From JAKLKS01 sp964370855 (GTDB lineage Bacteria > Planctomycetota > JAJSAM01 > JAKLKS01), in NCBI GenBank assembly GCA_964370855.1, contig CAYJMF010000187.1, positions 1 through 6,396 of the forward strand: DNA of 6,396 bases. Direction: 5' to 3'. The notes below the pieces were generated by a model that had not been told where the DNA came from, did no database searches, and saw nothing but the letters and a program-made list of their open reading frames with translations. Position 1 is the stretch's first letter. Every line of letters begins with the position of its first letter. Below, piece by piece: positions 5,056 through 6,396 of this stretch. Position numbers and translations under genes: made by a program.

Positions 5056-6348
5056 ATGCGTACGGTGGTTGCTGCGGCCCTTCTCGTCGTCTTCGCCGTG
5101 CCTCTCCTCTCCGCACCGCCCGCCGTGGTGACGGAGGCGGAGCCGAACGGGTTCACGACCCCCGCGCCCCAGGCCGCCGGCGCACTCGGCGCCGAGGGCA
5201 TCGACATGGAGGGGGTGCTCGACCCCGGGGACCGGGACGGCTTCTCCTTCACCGTGTCCTCCGACGGCCCCCTCGCGGCCACCGTGGAAGCAGCGCCCGG
5301 CGCCTCCTTCCTGGTCTCCCTCGCGCGGGAGGGAGCGGACGGGCCGGTGGGCGTCGCCTCGGTCATGGGCGCGGCCCCCCTGACCCTCGCCGTGCCCCTC
5401 CTCGAGGCGGGCGCCGCCTTCCGCATCGGCGTGGCCGCCCTGGACGTTGACGCCCCCCTCCCCTACACCCTCGCCCTCCGGCGGGAGGCGGTCCTCCCCG
5501 GCTGGAGCGGGGAGATCTGCGGGACCCCGACCCCGTCGGCGGAGCCCGACGGCTACCCCCTCGCCGCCACGGACCTCGGCTTCTTCACGGGAGTCCTCTG
5601 CGGCTCCGGCGCCCTCGACGCCGTGGTGGTGCCGGGCGGCGAGGGGGAGGGGGACGAGGACCACTTCCGCTTCCGCAACGTGCTCCCGGTGCCGGCCCGC
5701 CTGCGCTTCACCACGGACCCGGGGCTCATCCGCGTGGAGGCGCAGGCCGTCGTGTTCGTCGGCGTGCAGCCCTTCGCCGCGGCCTCCTTCGGCGAGGAGG
5801 GGACCCTCGACCTCCCGGCCCTCGCGCCGGGATCGGACTACGTGATCCGCGTCGGCGCCGACCAGGGCACGGCGCCGCTCTCCTACTCCTTCGTGCTGGA
5901 GCCCGTGGCGCCGCCGCCGGGACCGGAGCCGGAGCCCCTGACGGTGACGCGGGCCCGCGTCCGGCTCGACCCGGCGGGGACGAGGGCCTCCTTCTCCGTG
6001 GACGGCGTCTTCGCCGCGGGCACGGGGCTCGTCCTCGATGCATCGGCCCCCTTCGCGTGGAGCCTCCGCGGCGCCGGGCAGGAGTTCGCCGCGGGACTGC
6101 TCACGCGGGATTCCCGGGGGCGGCTCGTCCACCGCGGGCTCCCCGGGGCTCCGGGGCTCCGGCTGCTGCGCTTCGACCCGGTGCGCGGGCGGGTGCATTT
6201 GCGGGGGAAGGGGCTCGGCTTCGCCTCGGACGCGACGGACCCGTCCCTCGATCTCCTCCTCACCCTCGGGGACCTCGAGCTGGCGGCGGACCCGGACGGG
6301 GCGTTCAACGGGTCGGGGAGGGTCCTCGTGGTGAAGCCCGCGGAGTGA
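5056..6348 (+). CDS. Secreted protein with PPC-like beta domains, function unknown
   Basis: A 430-residue exported protein. The N-terminus MRTVVAAALLVVFAVPLLSA is a Sec signal peptide with a likely cut after LLSA (about residue 20). Residues 25-142 resemble a bacterial pre-peptidase C-terminal (PPC) domain: TEAEPNG, then GVLDPGDRDGFSFTV (53-67), with the conserved acidic/aromatic spacing. Residues 152-283 look like a second, diverged copy (CGTPTPSAEPDGYPLA, then GDEDHFRF at 199-206), with Cys155 and Cys182 able to form a disulfide. A Pro-rich linker (284-295) leads to a third all-beta region (296-427). There is no catalytic motif, lipobox, sortase signal or C-terminal anchor. PPC domains usually accompany secreted peptidases, but none is fused here. 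The gene starts at the right edge of the giant palindrome, divergent from the membrane peptidase gene. A binding, structural or surface role is likely; no specific function is claimed. Confidence 0.85.
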   Translation: MRTVVAAALLVVFAVPLLSAPPAVVTEAEPNGFTTPAPQAAGALGAEGIDMEGVLDPGDRDGFSFTVSSDGPLAATVEAAPGASFLVSLAREGADGPVGVASVMGAAPLTLAVPLLEAGAAFRIGVAALDVDAPLPYTLALRREAVLPGWSGEICGTPTPSAEPDGYPLAATDLGFFTGVLCGSGALDAVVVPGGEGEGDEDHFRFRNVLPVPARLRFTTDPGLIRVEAQAVVFVGVQPFAAASFGEEGTLDLPALAPGSDYVIRVGADQGTAPLSYSFVLEPVAPPPGPEPEPLTVTRARVRLDPAGTRASFSVDGVFAAGTGLVLDASAPFAWSLRGAGQEFAAGLLTRDSRGRLVHRGLPGAPGLRLLRFDPVRGRVHLRGKGLGFASDATDPSLDLLLTLGDLELAADPDGAFNGSGRVLVVKPAE

Positions 6349-6396
6349 GAGGATGTGAGCCAATCCCCCGTGCTCCCTGCGGGTCCCGGCGCAAGC
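6349..6396. other. Window edge downstream of the secreted-protein gene
   Basis: 48 bases after the TGA. A GTG at 6355 lies nine bases after a GGAG and stays open to the window end for 14 codons, so a closely spaced downstream gene is possible. The visible part is too short to support it. No terminator hairpin is evident. Confidence 0.3.

Larger units (their letters stand above)
4914..5058. repeat. Giant inverted repeat filling the divergent intergenic region
   Basis: The core arms 4931-4971 and 4998-5038 are perfect reverse complements over 41 bp, separated by a 26-nt spacer (4972-4997). Outside the core the symmetry continues with one 3-nt length difference and single mismatches: CATCCCCgCATgGTAGC on the left matches CATCCCCcCATcGTAGC on the right. 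It therefore reaches the start codons of both flanking genes. Excluding the G-run, each arm is about 42% GC, against a much higher value around it. Each arm holds two TCACTT copies 8 bp apart and ends internally in a DnaA box. It could be a REP/BIME- or MITE-like element or a two-sided operator. No flanking direct repeats are visible. The structure is certain; the identity is not. Confidence 0.95.

Noticed and set aside
4914..5058. Chromosomal replication origin
   Set aside because: Two DnaA boxes only, no AT-rich unwinding region, and no dnaA, dnaN or gyrB next to it.
4913..5116. 67-codon minus-strand frame crossing the palindrome, whose TGA overlaps the peptidase ATG (ATGA)
   Set aside because: The overlap looks like translational coupling, but the frame is antisense to the signal peptide of the divergent gene and has no Shine-Dalgarno motif. 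Probably chance.
4999..6363. Minus-strand open frame of 454 codons opposite the secreted-protein gene
   Set aside because: Compositionally biased shadow. The opposite strand has a signal peptide and recognisable domains.
6355..6396. Possible GTG-started gene at the right edge, nine bases after GGAG
   Set aside because: Only 14 codons are visible and none is recognisable.
1..6396. CRISPR array, tRNA or rRNA genes, transposase genes
   Set aside because: No regularly spaced direct repeats, no tRNA- or rRNA-like segments and no transposase motifs were seen on either strand.

Overview
The window is very GC-rich bacterial chromosomal DNA with long, almost uninterrupted reading frames and strong G/C bias at third codon positions. 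It carries three convincing genes: gyrA and a membrane M48-type metallopeptidase, both on the minus strand, and a divergently transcribed secreted beta-domain protein on the plus strand. The taxon cannot be fixed from this sequence. High GC, lack of obvious Shine-Dalgarno motifs, an unusual GyrA quinolone-pocket sequence (HPHGEGVVYPT) and a secreted PPC-like protein would suit an uncultured environmental lineage, for example Planctomycetota or another high-GC candidate phylum. That placement is inference.

Layout. Positions 1-120 are the 3' flank of gyrA, with one strong GC hairpin (91-113) just past the stop. gyrA fills 121-2745 (minus). A 206-bp gap (2746-2951) holds an AT-richer patch with a 13-bp palindrome and, further upstream of gyrA, a cluster of GC hairpins. 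The M48-type membrane peptidase fills 2952-4916 (minus). A 139-bp divergent gap (4917-5055) is almost entirely one giant inverted repeat. A 430-residue secreted protein fills 5056-6348 (plus). The last 48 bases hold no supported gene.

The most striking element is the divergent intergenic region. Two perfect 41-bp arms (4931-4971 and 4998-5038) face each other across a 26-nt spacer. The symmetry continues imperfectly outward through GTAG feet and -10-like hexamers to the ATG codons of both flanking genes. Each arm carries a perfect consensus DnaA box (TTATCCACA) at its inner end. The arms outside the G-run are about 42% GC, far below their surroundings, so the element looks imported or specially constrained. 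It could be a REP/BIME- or MITE-like repeat, a DnaA-responsive divergent operator, or both.

Functionally, gyrA is the housekeeping gyrase A subunit. The other two genes both belong to the cell envelope: an integral-membrane zinc peptidase with a C-terminal helical tail, and an exported protein with PPC-like beta domains but no visible catalytic domain. The shared divergent regulatory region suggests, but does not prove, that these two are co-regulated.
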